Positions 8,586 to 17,019 of a DNA stretch of 64,000 nt are shown in pieces. The notes below the pieces were generated by a model. That model did no database searches and was not told where the DNA came from. It worked only from the letters and a program-made list of their open reading frames with translations. Within the stretch, counting starts at the first letter, position 1. Every line of letters starts with the position of its first letter. The DNA is from Avibacterium gallinarum (GTDB taxonomy: Bacteria; Pseudomonadota; Gammaproteobacteria; Enterobacterales; Pasteurellaceae): positions 1 to 64,000 of the forward strand of contig NZ_PQVJ01000001.1 of NCBI RefSeq assembly GCF_002921135.1, in the 5' to 3' direction. Both the position numbers and the translations under genes were made by a program.

Positions 8586-9497
8586 GTGTTTGAAGGGTTA
8601 CTTATCGTCCTTGGCCCAATGTGTTTGGGGTATTTTTTTAAGACAAAAAACACCGCACTTTTGCAGCGTATAAATCAAATTGTGATGCTGTTGCTCTATG
8701 TGATTTTATTCATTATGGGCGTATCTTTAGGGCATTTGGACGATCTTGCCAACACCTTACCGTTAATTGGTATTTCTGCTTTCACGTTTGCTTTAATCAT
8801 TCAGGGTTGCAATATTCTCGGCTTAATACTGTATGACAAACTACGCCCACAGCCACTTAACCATTTAGGCAAAGATTTACCCTCGCGCGGGCGATTATTA
8901 TTAGACAGCGCCAAACTTTGCTCAATGGTATTGATCGGTTTTGTGGTGGGAATATTGACCAAAGAATGGCTTGCTTTTCCTTTTAGTACAAGCACTTATG
9001 CTTTGGTTCTGCTGATCTTTTTTGTCGGCATTCAGCTGCGTAATAACGGCATTGCGTTGCGTGAAGTCATCTTCAATAAGCGTGGGCTTTACACAGGTCT
9101 GGTTTTTATTCTCACATCATTGTTAGGTGGGATTATTTCCGCTTATGTACTAGATTTACCCGTTACACAAGGCTTGGCCATTGCGTCAGGCTTTGGTTGG
9201 TATTCCCTTTCTAGCGTGGTGATTAATGATGCTTGGGGGCCTGTTTTTGGCAGCATTGCCTTTTTTAATGATCTTTCACGGGAAATTGTCAGCTTATTCA
9301 TTATTCCCTTTTTTATGTTTAATTATCGCTCTACCGCCGTTGGAATGGCAGGCGCAACCGCATTAGATTGCACCTTGCCGATTATTCAACGTTCTGGTGG
9401 CATTGAAGTTGTGCCGCTGGCAATTAGTTTTGGCTTTGTAACCAATATCGTACCGCCTATTTTACTGGTATTTTTCTCTAGCATTCCCCTTGCTTAA
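8586..9497 (+). CDS. lysO: L-lysine exporter LysO (DUF340)
   Basis: 303 aa integral membrane protein with about eight hydrophobic segments, closely resembling E. coli YbjE/LysO along its whole length (GLLIVLGP, LPSRGRLLLDSAKLC, VGIQLRNNG, SGFGWYSLSS, AAFFNDLSRE). It exports lysine and protects against the antimetabolite thialysine. It starts with GTG at 8586, preceded by AAGGAAAAAACA. Divergent from the OLD-family gene, an arrangement shared with E. coli. No lysine riboswitch fits in the 89-nt gap. Confidence 0.9.
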   Translation: MFEGLLIVLGPMCLGYFFKTKNTALLQRINQIVMLLLYVILFIMGVSLGHLDDLANTLPLIGISAFTFALIIQGCNILGLILYDKLRPQPLNHLGKDLPSRGRLLLDSAKLCSMVLIGFVVGILTKEWLAFPFSTSTYALVLLIFFVGIQLRNNGIALREVIFNKRGLYTGLVFILTSLLGGIISAYVLDLPVTQGLAIASGFGWYSLSSVVINDAWGPVFGSIAFFNDLSREIVSLFIIPFFMFNYRSTAVGMAGATALDCTLPIIQRSGGIEVVPLAISFGFVTNIVPPILLVFFSSIPLA

Positions 9498-9509
9498 ATG
9501 TTCACTTAC

Positions 9510-9533
9510 AGCCTGTATATCGTGATACAGGCT
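9510..9533. repeat. Inverted repeat after lysO
   Basis: CAGCCTGTAT and ATACAGGCTG form a 10-bp stem with a tiny loop right after the lysO stop. An A run follows on the plus strand, so the classical terminator orientation would be minus. It may still stabilise the lysO 3' end. Confidence 0.55.
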
Positions 9534-9729
9534 GAAAAAATTCATCAAATTTCCACCGCACTTTATTTATTACCATTTGGCAATAAGAACGATTCTCTCA
9601 AATAGAATAATTATTATTAAAATTCCCTTTAAAAATTAATAACTTACAGATATTTTTAGTTGCAAAAAAGAAAAAACTGGTTAAACTATGCCCACTATAT
9701 TTTATTGACCATTAAGGAAAGGAGTGGCT

Positions 9730-10218
9730 ATGTTACAAGACGCGATTATTAAAAAACTAAACGAACAAATTAATTTGGAATTTTACTCTTCCAATGTGTA
9801 TTTACAAATGAGTGCTTGGTGCTCAGCAAACGGCTATGAAGGTGCCTCAGCCTTTTTGCTCCGCCACGCCGATGAAGAAATGATGCATATGCAAAAATTA
9901 TTCACCTATGTAAATGAAACCACAGGTATGCCATTATTAGGCAAAATTGAAGCACCAAAAAATGATTACAAATCCTTAAAAGAAGTGTTTGAAATCACCC
10001 TTGAACACGAAAAATTCGTTACCGCAAAAATCAATGAATTAGTAGAAGTTACCTTTGAACACAAAGACTACTCTACTTTCAATTTCTTACAATGGTATGT
10101 GGCAGAACAGCACGAAGAAGAAAAATTGTTCAGCAGCATTATTGATAAATTCAATTTAGTGGGCGAGGACGGACGTTCCCTTTACTACATTGACCGCGAT
10201 TTAGCCACATTAGAATAA
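9730..10218 (+). CDS. ftnA: Ferritin FtnA, first of a tandem pair
   Basis: 162 aa non-haem ferritin subunit; stores iron as ferric mineral in a 24-mer in the cytoplasm. Ferroxidase-centre residues are visible in [20 protein letters not shown] and EQHEEEKLF. The start is taken at ATG 9730, 5 nt after GGAG; the in-frame GTG at 9724 would overlap the ribosome-binding site. Co-transcribed with a second ferritin 20 nt downstream. The AT-rich upstream region could hold a Fur site but I see no convincing box. Confidence 0.95.
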   Translation: MLQDAIIKKLNEQINLEFYSSNVYLQMSAWCSANGYEGASAFLLRHADEEMMHMQKLFTYVNETTGMPLLGKIEAPKNDYKSLKEVFEITLEHEKFVTAKINELVEVTFEHKDYSTFNFLQWYVAEQHEEEKLFSSIIDKFNLVGEDGRSLYYIDRDLATLE

Positions 10219-10238
10219 TCAGAATAAAGGAGAGAAAA

Positions 10239-10739
10239 ATGTTATCAAACAACGTGATTAAATTATTAAACGATCAAATGAATTTGGAATTTTATTCCTC
10301 AAACTTATATTTACAAATGAGCGCTTGGTGCGAACAGCAAGGCTTTGAAGGAGCGGCACAATTTTTATCTGCCCACGCCGCAGAAGAAATGCAACATATG
10401 CGTAAATTGTTTACCTATTTAACTGAAACAGGCGCATTGCCAATCATTAGCGAAATTGAAGCACCGCCGCACGAATTTAGCTCATTAAAACAAGTGATTG
10501 AAACCACTTACCAACACGAAAAGCTGATCACCAGCAAAATCAATGAATTAGTCGGCAAAACCTTTGAAGAAAAAGACTTCTCAGCCTTCAATTTCTTACA
10601 ATGGTATGTAGCAGAACAGCACGAAGAAGAAAAATTATTCAGCGGTATTTTAGATAAACTGAATCTTCTTGGCGATGACGGCAAAGGGTTATTCTTAGTG
10701 GATAAAGACCTTGCAAAACTTGCTGTGAATCACGGTTAG
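10239..10739 (+). CDS. Ferritin FtnA-like, second of a tandem pair
   Basis: 166 aa, clearly paralogous to the preceding ferritin: NLEFYSSN and [19 protein letters not shown] are shared almost word for word. The ferroxidase residues are conserved (HAAEEMQHM), so this copy should also be active. Preceded by AAAGGAGAG. Tandem ferritin genes are also found in H. influenzae; the two subunits may form mixed shells, which is inference. Ends before the terminator at 10760. Confidence 0.94.
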   Translation: MLSNNVIKLLNDQMNLEFYSSNLYLQMSAWCEQQGFEGAAQFLSAHAAEEMQHMRKLFTYLTETGALPIISEIEAPPHEFSSLKQVIETTYQHEKLITSKINELVGKTFEEKDFSAFNFLQWYVAEQHEEEKLFSGILDKLNLLGDDGKGLFLVDKDLAKLAVNHG

Positions 10740-10759
10740 TTGTCATTGGTTATTACTAG

Positions 10760-10784
10760 AAAGCCAGCTACTCGCTGGCTTTTT
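10760..10784 (+). terminator. Intrinsic terminator after the ferritin pair
   Basis: AAAGCCAGC and GCTGGCTTT (10760-10782) form a 9-bp stem that leads into TTTTC. On the other strand the same bases encode the C terminus and stop codon of the small membrane protein gene at 10768-10926. Confidence 0.88.
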
Positions 10785-10926
10785 CTTTGTCTGAAATTTG
10801 CTGATTTTCCACCGCACTTTGGATTTTTTCATAATGGCAAGTGCGGTAGAAAAATGCGGAAAGTAGTACGCAGAGCATTAAAATAATTTGGATTAAACGT
10901 TTTTTGGTGAGTTTTTCTGTTGCCAT
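10768..10926 (-). CDS. Small single-TM protein, 52 aa, unknown
   Basis: A 52-codon frame on the minus strand, starting MATEKLTKKRL and ending DKEKASE. ATG 10926 follows AAGGA at good spacing. Residues 11-27 (LIQIILMLCVLLSAFFY) form one hydrophobic helix after a basic N-terminus, so the N-in/C-out orientation is likely. Two uptake sequences in opposite orientation lie inside the frame and encode YRTC and SAVE. The stop falls inside the ferritin terminator. Divergent from fnr. I do not recognise the family; the RBS, TM segment and start context argue for a real gene. Confidence 0.62.
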   Translation of the reverse strand: MATEKLTKKRLIQIILMLCVLLSAFFYRTCHYEKIQSAVENQQISDKEKASE

Positions 10927-10994
10927 TATTATTTCCTTAACAATTATTTAACTATTTAAAACTTCTTAATTTTACCATTTAGTGGTATCATTTC

Positions 10995-11019
10995 TTGCGT
11001 TAGATCAATTTTATATGAT
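10995..11019 (+). promoter_or_regulatory. Putative fnr promoter with FNR-like box
   Basis: TTGCGTTAGATCAA (10995-11008) matches the FNR consensus TTGAT-N4-ATCAA at 8 of 10 positions. TATGAT (11014-11019) can serve as -10. A site centred about 24 bp upstream of the inferred start would act as a repressor site, consistent with the negative autoregulation known for fnr in E. coli. Seen by eye only. Confidence 0.4.
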
Positions 11020-11052
11020 TTTTTCTGCTTTACCGAGTTATTTGAGGATTAA

Positions 11053-11826
11053 ATGAAGATTTTAGCTAATGACAGTAAAATTGGGCGTCGTGTTCAATCC
11101 GGCGGCTGTGCCATTCACTGCCAAGATTGTAGTATCAGCCAACTCTGTATTCCTTTCACATTAAATGAACACGAACTAGATCAGCTTGATAACATTATTG
11201 AACGCAAAAAACCTATTCAAAAATCTCAAGTCTTATTCCAAGCTGGCGATCCTCTTACTTCTCTGTATGCTATCCGTTCCGGCACGATCAAATCTTACAC
11301 CATTAGTGAAACAGGTGAAGAACAAATTACGTCCTTCCATTTACCCGGTGATCTCGTTGGCTTTGACGCAATTACTAATATGCAGCACCCAAGTTTTGCA
11401 CAAGCCCTAGAAACCGCAATGGTGTGTGAAATCCCTTTTGATATTTTAGATGATTTATCAGGCAAAATGCCAAAACTGCGCCAACAAATTATGCGCTTAA
11501 TGAGTAGTGAGATTAAAAGCGATCAAGAAATGATCCTCTTATTATCTAAAATGAATGCAGAAGAACGCTTAGCCGCATTTATTCATAATCTTTCTCGCCG
11601 TTACTCCGCTCGCGGTTTTTCAGCACGGGAGTTTCGTTTAACAATGACCCGTGGTGATATTGGCAATTATTTAGGCTTAACCGTTGAAACCATTAGTCGT
11701 TTGCTAGGGCGTTTCCAAAAATCAGGTATGTTATCCGTGCAGGGCAAATACATCACCATAAATAATATGGCAGAATTATCACAATTAGCAGGTGTAACCA
11801 AAACGCGCATTCAAATGGTAAGTTAA
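11053..11826 (+). CDS. fnr: Oxygen-sensing transcription regulator FNR
   Basis: 257 aa CRP/FNR-family regulator; switches gene expression between aerobic and anaerobic growth through an oxygen-labile [4Fe-4S] cluster. The N-terminal [16 protein letters not shown] gives C23, C26 and C32, and C125 (TAMVCEI) is the fourth ligand, matching E. coli C20/C23/C29/C122. A cyclic-nucleotide-like beta roll follows, then a helix-turn-helix [12 protein letters not shown] (about 219-230). The fnr-uspE order is the same as in E. coli. Confidence 0.97.
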   Translation: MKILANDSKIGRRVQSGGCAIHCQDCSISQLCIPFTLNEHELDQLDNIIERKKPIQKSQVLFQAGDPLTSLYAIRSGTIKSYTISETGEEQITSFHLPGDLVGFDAITNMQHPSFAQALETAMVCEIPFDILDDLSGKMPKLRQQIMRLMSSEIKSDQEMILLLSKMNAEERLAAFIHNLSRRYSARGFSAREFRLTMTRGDIGNYLGLTVETISRLLGRFQKSGMLSVQGKYITINNMAELSQLAGVTKTRIQMVS

Positions 11827-11843
11827 TTTACTTTTCCGCTCTT

Positions 11844-11870
11844 TCTAGTGCAACAATATGTTGCACTAGA
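11844..11870. repeat. 12-bp perfect hairpin between fnr and uspE
   Basis: TCTAGTGCAACA and TGTTGCACTAGA flank a 3-nt ATA loop (11844-11870). A short T run (GTTTTT) appears 7 nt later, so it may act as a weak plus-strand terminator or as an RNA processing element after fnr. Confidence 0.6.
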
Positions 11871-11953
11871 TCACGTTTTTCCCTACTCTAACTTGTTATT
11901 CTTGCCAATCTTTTCTATGCTATAAGACACTTAACCATCATTTGGAGGTTGTT

Positions 11954-12877
11954 ATGAAATTTAAAAATATTTTGGTTGTGTTAAATCCCGAAAATGAAAA
12001 GCAATATGCCCTTGCTCGTGCAGTGCGTTTAGTCAAAGAACAAAAAAGTGAAAGCAAGGTAAAAATCACCACCTTTATGACGGTTTATGATTTATCTTAT
12101 GAAATGTCTGCGCTACTTTCTTCAGAAGAACGTGAAAATATGCATCAAGGTGTTATTGAGCAACGCCAAAAAGCAATCCAACCTTATTTGGACAAATACG
12201 CCGATCCAAATATTGAATTTCATTCAGCGGTGGTTTGGAATAGCAATGAAGCCGAAGCCATCGCCGAAGAAGTTGAAAAAAATAGCTATGATCTTGTGGT
12301 GAAATATACACAGGAAGAAGAAAGCATTACTTCGCTCATTTTCACCCCAATGGATTGGCAGCTATTACGCAAATGCCCTGCGCCAATAATGATCGTGAAA
12401 GACGGAGATTGGAAACATCAACGCCGTATTTTAGTTGCCGTTAATGTGTCAGATGATGAAGATCATCATAGCTTACTCAATAATGAATTAGTTACACTCG
12501 GCATTGATTTAGCAGATAGTTTGGAACGTGGAAATGTACACCTTGTTACAGCCTATCCGCCAACACCGATCAATATGGCAATAGATTTACCGGAATTTAG
12601 CACCGCAGATTATAGCAATAGTATCCGCGGACAATATTTGATCAATATGAAAGCTTTACGCCAAAAATTTAATATTGATGAAGATCACACTCACGTTAGA
12701 GAGGGGTTCCCTGAAGATGTTATCCCTGAAGTAGCAAAAGAATTAGGGGCAGAAATGGTAGTACTAGGCACAATCGGCAGAACAGGACTTTCCGCCGCTT
12801 TCCTAGGAAACACCGCTGAACACGTTATCAGTAAATTAAATTGCAATTTATTAGCGATTAAGCCGAATGACAAATAA
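11954..12877 (+). CDS. uspE: Universal stress protein UspE (tandem Usp domains)
   Basis: 307 aa with two Usp folds in tandem (about 1-150 and 155-305). The second ends in the nucleotide-loop pattern LGTIGRTGLSAAFLGNTAEHV. UspE affects stress survival, motility and aggregation in E. coli. The start is at ATG 11954 (MKFKNILVVL), 5 nt after GGAGG, not at the in-frame codon 11942. It follows fnr but a hairpin separates them. Confidence 0.93.
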   Translation: MKFKNILVVLNPENEKQYALARAVRLVKEQKSESKVKITTFMTVYDLSYEMSALLSSEERENMHQGVIEQRQKAIQPYLDKYADPNIEFHSAVVWNSNEAEAIAEEVEKNSYDLVVKYTQEEESITSLIFTPMDWQLLRKCPAPIMIVKDGDWKHQRRILVAVNVSDDEDHHSLLNNELVTLGIDLADSLERGNVHLVTAYPPTPINMAIDLPEFSTADYSNSIRGQYLINMKALRQKFNIDEDHTHVREGFPEDVIPEVAKELGAEMVVLGTIGRTGLSAAFLGNTAEHVISKLNCNLLAIKPNDK

Positions 12878-12894
12878 GGCAAAAATATAATACA

Positions 12895-12928
12895 AAAAAG
12901 CTGATTTCACATTTGAAATCAGCTTTTT
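12895..12928. terminator. Bidirectional terminator between uspE and the OmpA-like lipoprotein gene
   Basis: AAAAAGCTGATTTCA and TGAAATCAGCTTTTT form a 15-bp stem with a CATT loop. It has A and T runs on both sides and sits between two convergent genes. Confidence 0.92.
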
Positions 12929-12952
12929 CATTTCAACATCTAAAACGCCAGA

Positions 12953-13774
12953 TTATTTTGCATAAAGCGGAGCTGGACCAATAGGACCACCTTTCGTTGT
13001 TGCCTCTTGTTGCTTTAATAATTTACCTGATGAAGAAATTTCTACACGACGGTTATCACGTAAACAGTCTTTTAATGCTTGGCCTCCAGCAACATCATCA
13101 CAAGCTTTAACTTGATATGCCTTTCCATAACCAATTGCTTCAATATGTGCTGTTACTCCCTGTTGAATTAATCTAGCCTTAACTCTATCAGCTCGACGTT
13201 GTGAAAGTTTCAAGTTATACGCTACAGAACCCAAACGGTCAGTATGACCAGACACCTTAACATCTTTAGCTTGTGCTTCTTTCAACTGTTTAGCTACGTT
13301 ATCAACAACCTCAATTCCTTTTGGTGAAAGAGTATCTTTATTAAAGTCAAATAAGAAATCACCTTTTAAGCTGAAAGATAAGCTACCATTACAGCCATTC
13401 GGATACCAAAAGAAACTTTGGGCATTCATATCTTTGTCAAATAAAATCTTGTACTGACAGATTTTGTGCTCACCATTTTCACGATAATTGAAAACATAAT
13501 CCCATTCACGAACACCAAATAAGCCTTCTGCGAAATGTGGACGATCGATCAAGTTATAAATTTGATCTTTATTCATACCACGTTCAATCATTCGCACATT
13601 ATCCCAATTTGGCCAAGAGCCATATTGACTACCATCGTGGTTAAATTTAGAATCCTCAATTTTCGGCCAAACTAGATCTTCTGATGTACCTTCATCAGTA
13701 ACCTTACTTAAGTTTCCGCATGCTGCTAATGTCGTTGCAGCAACAGCTGAGAATAAAAGATGTGATAATTTCAT
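12953..13774 (-). CDS. Lipoprotein with BamE-like and OmpA C-terminal domains
   Basis: 273 aa. A signal peptide ends in a lipobox TTLAAC with the lipidated Cys at 19. Residues about 60-125 (MIERGMNKDQIYNLIDRP, then VREWDYVFNY) look like the BamE/SmpA fold. Residues about 160-262 are an OmpA-type peptidoglycan-binding domain with GHTDRLGSVAYNLKLSQRRA and DNRRVEIS. This predicts an outer-membrane lipoprotein that also grips peptidoglycan. Single-gene unit. No symbol is assigned because I cannot separate it from several Pasteurellaceae OmpA-like lipoproteins. Confidence 0.85.
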   Translation of the reverse strand: MKLSHLLFSAVAATTLAACGNLSKVTDEGTSEDLVWPKIEDSKFNHDGSQYGSWPNWDNVRMIERGMNKDQIYNLIDRPHFAEGLFGVREWDYVFNYRENGEHKICQYKILFDKDMNAQSFFWYPNGCNGSLSFSLKGDFLFDFNKDTLSPKGIEVVDNVAKQLKEAQAKDVKVSGHTDRLGSVAYNLKLSQRRADRVKARLIQQGVTAHIEAIGYGKAYQVKACDDVAGGQALKDCLRDNRRVEISSSGKLLKQQEATTKGGPIGPAPLYAK

Positions 13775-13963
13775 ATTTTTACCTTAACACTATAAATAAA
13801 TCATTACTTGGAAATGAACAGAATGCCCAAATGGCATTTTTGTTCGGCACTATATAGTAAAGCTAATTATCAATAAAGTAAATTAACAAAAACCCTTTAC
13901 TACACGAAATCCCACAAGTTTTTTGTCAAATAATGTAAAGATAACGTTTTTTATATTTTACCC

Positions 13964-15022
13964 TTAGTACAAAGTCCGCTCATTACGCTTCAACCAGCTC
14001 AACAACAGATTATCTGCGCTTTCTTCAGCTTGTTTTCCTAATTTCTGCACAAGAGATTTTTTCATTGTGTATTTCACTGAAAGCACGAGTCTGTCTTTAA
14101 TGGCTTGTAAGATCAAATCATCGCTGGTGGCAATTTCATCGACTAAGTTTAATCCTAGTGCCTGCTGACCAAACCAATGTTCCCCTGTGGCGATTTGTTC
14201 CACATCAATTTGTGGGCGGTGTTGAGCGACAAATTGTTTAAATAATTGATGGGTTTCATTTAACTCTTGCTGGAATTTTTCTTTGCCTTTTTCAGTGTTT
14301 TCGCCGAGTAAGGTTACGGTGCGTTTATATTCGCCTGCTGTCATCACGTCCACATCAACATCGTGCTTTTTCAGTAAACGATGAATATTCGGCACTTGCG
14401 CCACCACGCCAACTGAGCCAATAATGGCAAAAGGCGCGGCAATAATTTTATCCGCCACACACGCCATCATATAGCCACCGCTGGCCGCTACTTTATCCAC
14501 GGCTACGGTTAATTTTATTTGATGCTGTTTCAAGCGTGCTAACTGAGAAGCCGCAAGTCCATAGCCGTGTACCACACCACCAGGGCTTTCCAAACGCAGC
14601 AACACTTCATCTTCTGGTTTAGCAACGGCGATAATGGCACTCACTTCTTCACGAAGTGCGGTGGTTTCTGAGGCAGAAATATCCCCTTTAAAACTCAACA
14701 CAAATAAATGAGGCTTGCGTTCGTTTTCTGGATTATCGCCTTTTTTACGCTTTTCTTTTTCTGCTTTGGCTTTTTGTTTTTCTTCTTTTTTACGCGCTTT
14801 CTCCGCTTGTTTTAACGCATCTTCAGAAAGATGAAACTCCGCCAAACGCTTGGTGTTTTCTTCATATTCTTGCGATAAATCGGTAATCACTAACTCCCCT
14901 GCTTGGTGAGATTTTTTCTGTTTAAACGCCATAATCATCGCGACAATCCCTGCGATAACCAATAACACCGTAAGAATTTCTAGAATAAATAAGCCATAGC
15001 CCATTGCTAATTCTGACCACAT
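13964..15022 (-). CDS. sohB: Inner-membrane serine protease SohB (S49 family)
   Basis: 352 aa. One N-terminal TM segment (about 9-33), then a charged linker rich in K and E (72-100), then the peptidase S49 domain. The catalytic nucleophile is S181 in VAASGGYMMA and the general base is K233 in TAGEYKRTV, the spacing expected for SppA/SohB. The active site is predicted to be periplasmic, inferred from the family. ATG 15022 follows AAAGGA. Single-gene unit. Confidence 0.93.
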   Translation of the reverse strand: MWSELAMGYGLFILEILTVLLVIAGIVAMIMAFKQKKSHQAGELVITDLSQEYEENTKRLAEFHLSEDALKQAEKARKKEEKQKAKAEKEKRKKGDNPENERKPHLFVLSFKGDISASETTALREEVSAIIAVAKPEDEVLLRLESPGGVVHGYGLAASQLARLKQHQIKLTVAVDKVAASGGYMMACVADKIIAAPFAIIGSVGVVAQVPNIHRLLKKHDVDVDVMTAGEYKRTVTLLGENTEKGKEKFQQELNETHQLFKQFVAQHRPQIDVEQIATGEHWFGQQALGLNLVDEIATSDDLILQAIKDRLVLSVKYTMKKSLVQKLGKQAEESADNLLLSWLKRNERTLY

Positions 15023-15203
15023 AAGCTGTCCTTTTTGTTAAATAAAAATCAAAATGCGATCATAAAGCATTTCTGGCAAAGTGCAATTTTCCGCTTATTA
15101 TTTACCATTAAGAAAAAATCTTTTTCCTTTTTTACGATTGTTCTAGAAAAAATTCGCTCTATAATGACCGCACTTTATGATAAGCACAGTTTAAGGATTT
15201 ATT

Positions 15204-15788
15204 ATGTCAAAAGTTCTTGTTTTAAAATCGAGTATTCTCGGCGATTATTCACAAACCAATCAACTTGCAGACTATCTTGTATCAAAATTACCCGCAGGAA
15301 CAGATGTGGTTGTGCGTGATTTAGGCGCTAATCCATTGCCACACTTTGATGGCGTTGCTGCCAATGCCTTGCGTGGTGAGCCAAAAACAGAACAAGATAA
15401 AACATTGCTAGCCCTTTCCGATGAGTTAGTAGCAGAATTAAAAGATGCGGATACCATTGTCATCAATGCGCCAATGTACAACTTTAATATTCCAACTCAA
15501 TTAAAAAGCTACATTGATTTCATTGCCCGTCCGCGTGTTACGTTCCAATACACAGAAAACGGCCCTGAAGGCTTAGTGAAAGGCAAAAAAGCGATCGTTT
15601 TAGCCTCTTTCGGTGGTGTTCACCAAGGACAAGCCACCGATGTTATCACCCCTTATTTAAAAACGTTCCTTGGCTTTATCGGCATTGATGATGTTGATTT
15701 TGTTTATGTAGAAGGCGTAGGTTCTGGCGCAGAAGTCGCGGCAAAATCGCAAGAACAAGCGAGAGCGAAAGTGGATACATTGATTTAA
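15204..15788 (+). CDS. azoR: FMN-dependent NADH-azoreductase AzoR
   Basis: 194 aa flavodoxin-like fold. It reduces quinones and azo compounds with NADH and FMN and is usually linked to thiol/quinone stress. Signature stretches are [10 protein letters not shown] (phosphate loop), [18 protein letters not shown] (FMN contact) and [11 protein letters not shown] 15204 follows AAGGA. Single gene between an uptake sequence and a strong terminator. Confidence 0.93.
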   Translation: MSKVLVLKSSILGDYSQTNQLADYLVSKLPAGTDVVVRDLGANPLPHFDGVAANALRGEPKTEQDKTLLALSDELVAELKDADTIVINAPMYNFNIPTQLKSYIDFIARPRVTFQYTENGPEGLVKGKKAIVLASFGGVHQGQATDVITPYLKTFLGFIGIDDVDFVYVEGVGSGAEVAAKSQEQARAKVDTLI

Positions 15789-15798
15789 TGTATATGAG

Positions 15799-15829
15799 AA
15801 AAAAGAGCAGGTCTCCCCTGCTCTTTTTC
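15799..15829. terminator. Intrinsic terminator after azoR
   Basis: AAAAAGAGCAGG and CCTGCTCTTTTT pair around a 4-nt loop, with A and T runs on both sides. It also ends the pepT remnant frame on the minus strand. Confidence 0.9.
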
Positions 15830-15831
15830 GT

Positions 15832-15948
15832 TTACTCCGCTGCCAACTCAATCAACCTCAATGTCAATTCACAAGATTTCACGAAAGAAGTAACAGGCAG
15901 AAATTCAAAGCGGGAATGAAAGTTATGTGCGCTGGTGAAATAATTTGA
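15832..15948 (-). pseudogene. pepT: 3' remnant of peptidase T gene
   Basis: The minus strand encodes about 37 residues ending in a stop at 15832, including FTSAHNFHSRFEFLP, SFVKSCELTL and RLIELAAE. This looks like the C terminus of tripeptidase PepT (HNFH...E...LP, then the last helix). Going upstream the similarity stops around 15948, and a TAG closes the frame shortly after. Then the rbs operon begins, so the first about 370 codons are missing. No start or RBS exists for the fragment. The assignment to pepT is from pattern recognition and a protein search would confirm it. Confidence 0.6.
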
Positions 15949-15980
15949 CATTGTGATGTCTTTCATAGACATACAAATTG

Positions 15981-16979
15981 TCAGAGCAAACTACACACAG
16001 AATCCCGCCAAATTAATTTAGGTTCTAGCAAAATAGATTGTTCGCTTTTATGGGGGTTTTTAATACGTTCTAACAGCGTTTCCACCGCAAGTTTGCCTAA
16101 TTCGGCTTTAGGTTGATGAATGGTGGTGAGCGGTGGGGCGAGATATTGCGCCAGGGTAATATCATCATAGCCAATCACAGAAAGATCTTGCGGAATACGC
16201 AAACCATTTTGCCACGCCACTTGATAAACGCCTACTGCAATCGTGTCGCTACACGCAAACACAGCCGTAGGCCGTTTGCCAGCTTGTAATAGTTTTTTCA
16301 TTCCTTCCACGCCACCTTCAAAATCAAAATGGCTTTCGATAATCCATTCATCACGAATGGCTAACTGATGTTCGTTTAAGGCTTTTTTATAGCCTTGCAA
16401 ACGATTTTGTGCGAGGGATTTATTCAGATTTCCGGTGATAATCGCAATCGCTTTATGCCCTTGCTCAATTAAGCATTTTGTCGCAAGATATGCACCAAGT
16501 TCAGAATTTTCATAAATTTTATCTGCACTTAATGCCGTTGGCCACCAGTCCATTATCACCATTGGCAAGGCTACATCAAGTTGTTTAAGAAAGGAATGAC
16601 GGCTATCAGAATACATTAACAACAAGCCGTCCACCTGTTTTTGAATCAGCGTTTGAATATTTTGCTCTAAGCGTTCTTCATTACCATCTAGGTTTGAAAT
16701 AATCAGATTATAATCGTGCTGATTACAATATTGCTCAACGCCACTCACCACTTCCGCGAAAAAAGGGTTGTTGGTTGCGGTAACCAACATTCCCAAGGTT
16801 TTGGTTTGCTTGATTTTCAAACTTCTTGCCAAGGCGGAAGGGCGATAATTAAGCTCTTTGACAACCTTCATTATGCGTTCTCGCATTGCTTCGCTCACAT
16901 AGCCCGTGTTATTAATCACGTGCGATACGGTGGAGGTGGAAACCTGCGCAATGCGTGCAATGTCTTTCATTGTTGCCAT
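15981..16979 (-). CDS. rbsR: Ribose operon repressor RbsR (LacI family)
   Basis: 332 aa. N-terminal LacI helix-turn-helix [20 protein letters not shown] (1-20), hinge [10 protein letters not shown], then a periplasmic-binding-protein-like effector domain (from about 60). Last gene of rbsDACBKR, as in E. coli, which fixes its identity as RbsR rather than the similar PurR. It should bind the palindrome at 21951-21972 and be released by ribose. Confidence 0.94.
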   Translation of the reverse strand: MATMKDIARIAQVSTSTVSHVINNTGYVSEAMRERIMKVVKELNYRPSALARSLKIKQTKTLGMLVTATNNPFFAEVVSGVEQYCNQHDYNLIISNLDGNEERLEQNIQTLIQKQVDGLLLMYSDSRHSFLKQLDVALPMVIMDWWPTALSADKIYENSELGAYLATKCLIEQGHKAIAIITGNLNKSLAQNRLQGYKKALNEHQLAIRDEWIIESHFDFEGGVEGMKKLLQAGKRPTAVFACSDTIAVGVYQVAWQNGLRIPQDLSVIGYDDITLAQYLAPPLTTIHQPKAELGKLAVETLLERIKNPHKSEQSILLEPKLIWRDSVCSLL

Positions 16980-17019
16980 AATGACTTCTCAAGTGGTTAT
17001 TTACTAAATAGTTGTCATT

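Noticed and set aside
9510-9533. Plus-strand intrinsic terminator after lysO
   Set aside because: A good stem but followed by A residues rather than T on the plus strand; listed as an inverted repeat only.
9560-9660. Fur box before the ferritin genes
   Set aside because: AT-rich stretches resemble it loosely but no 19-bp match with acceptable symmetry was found.
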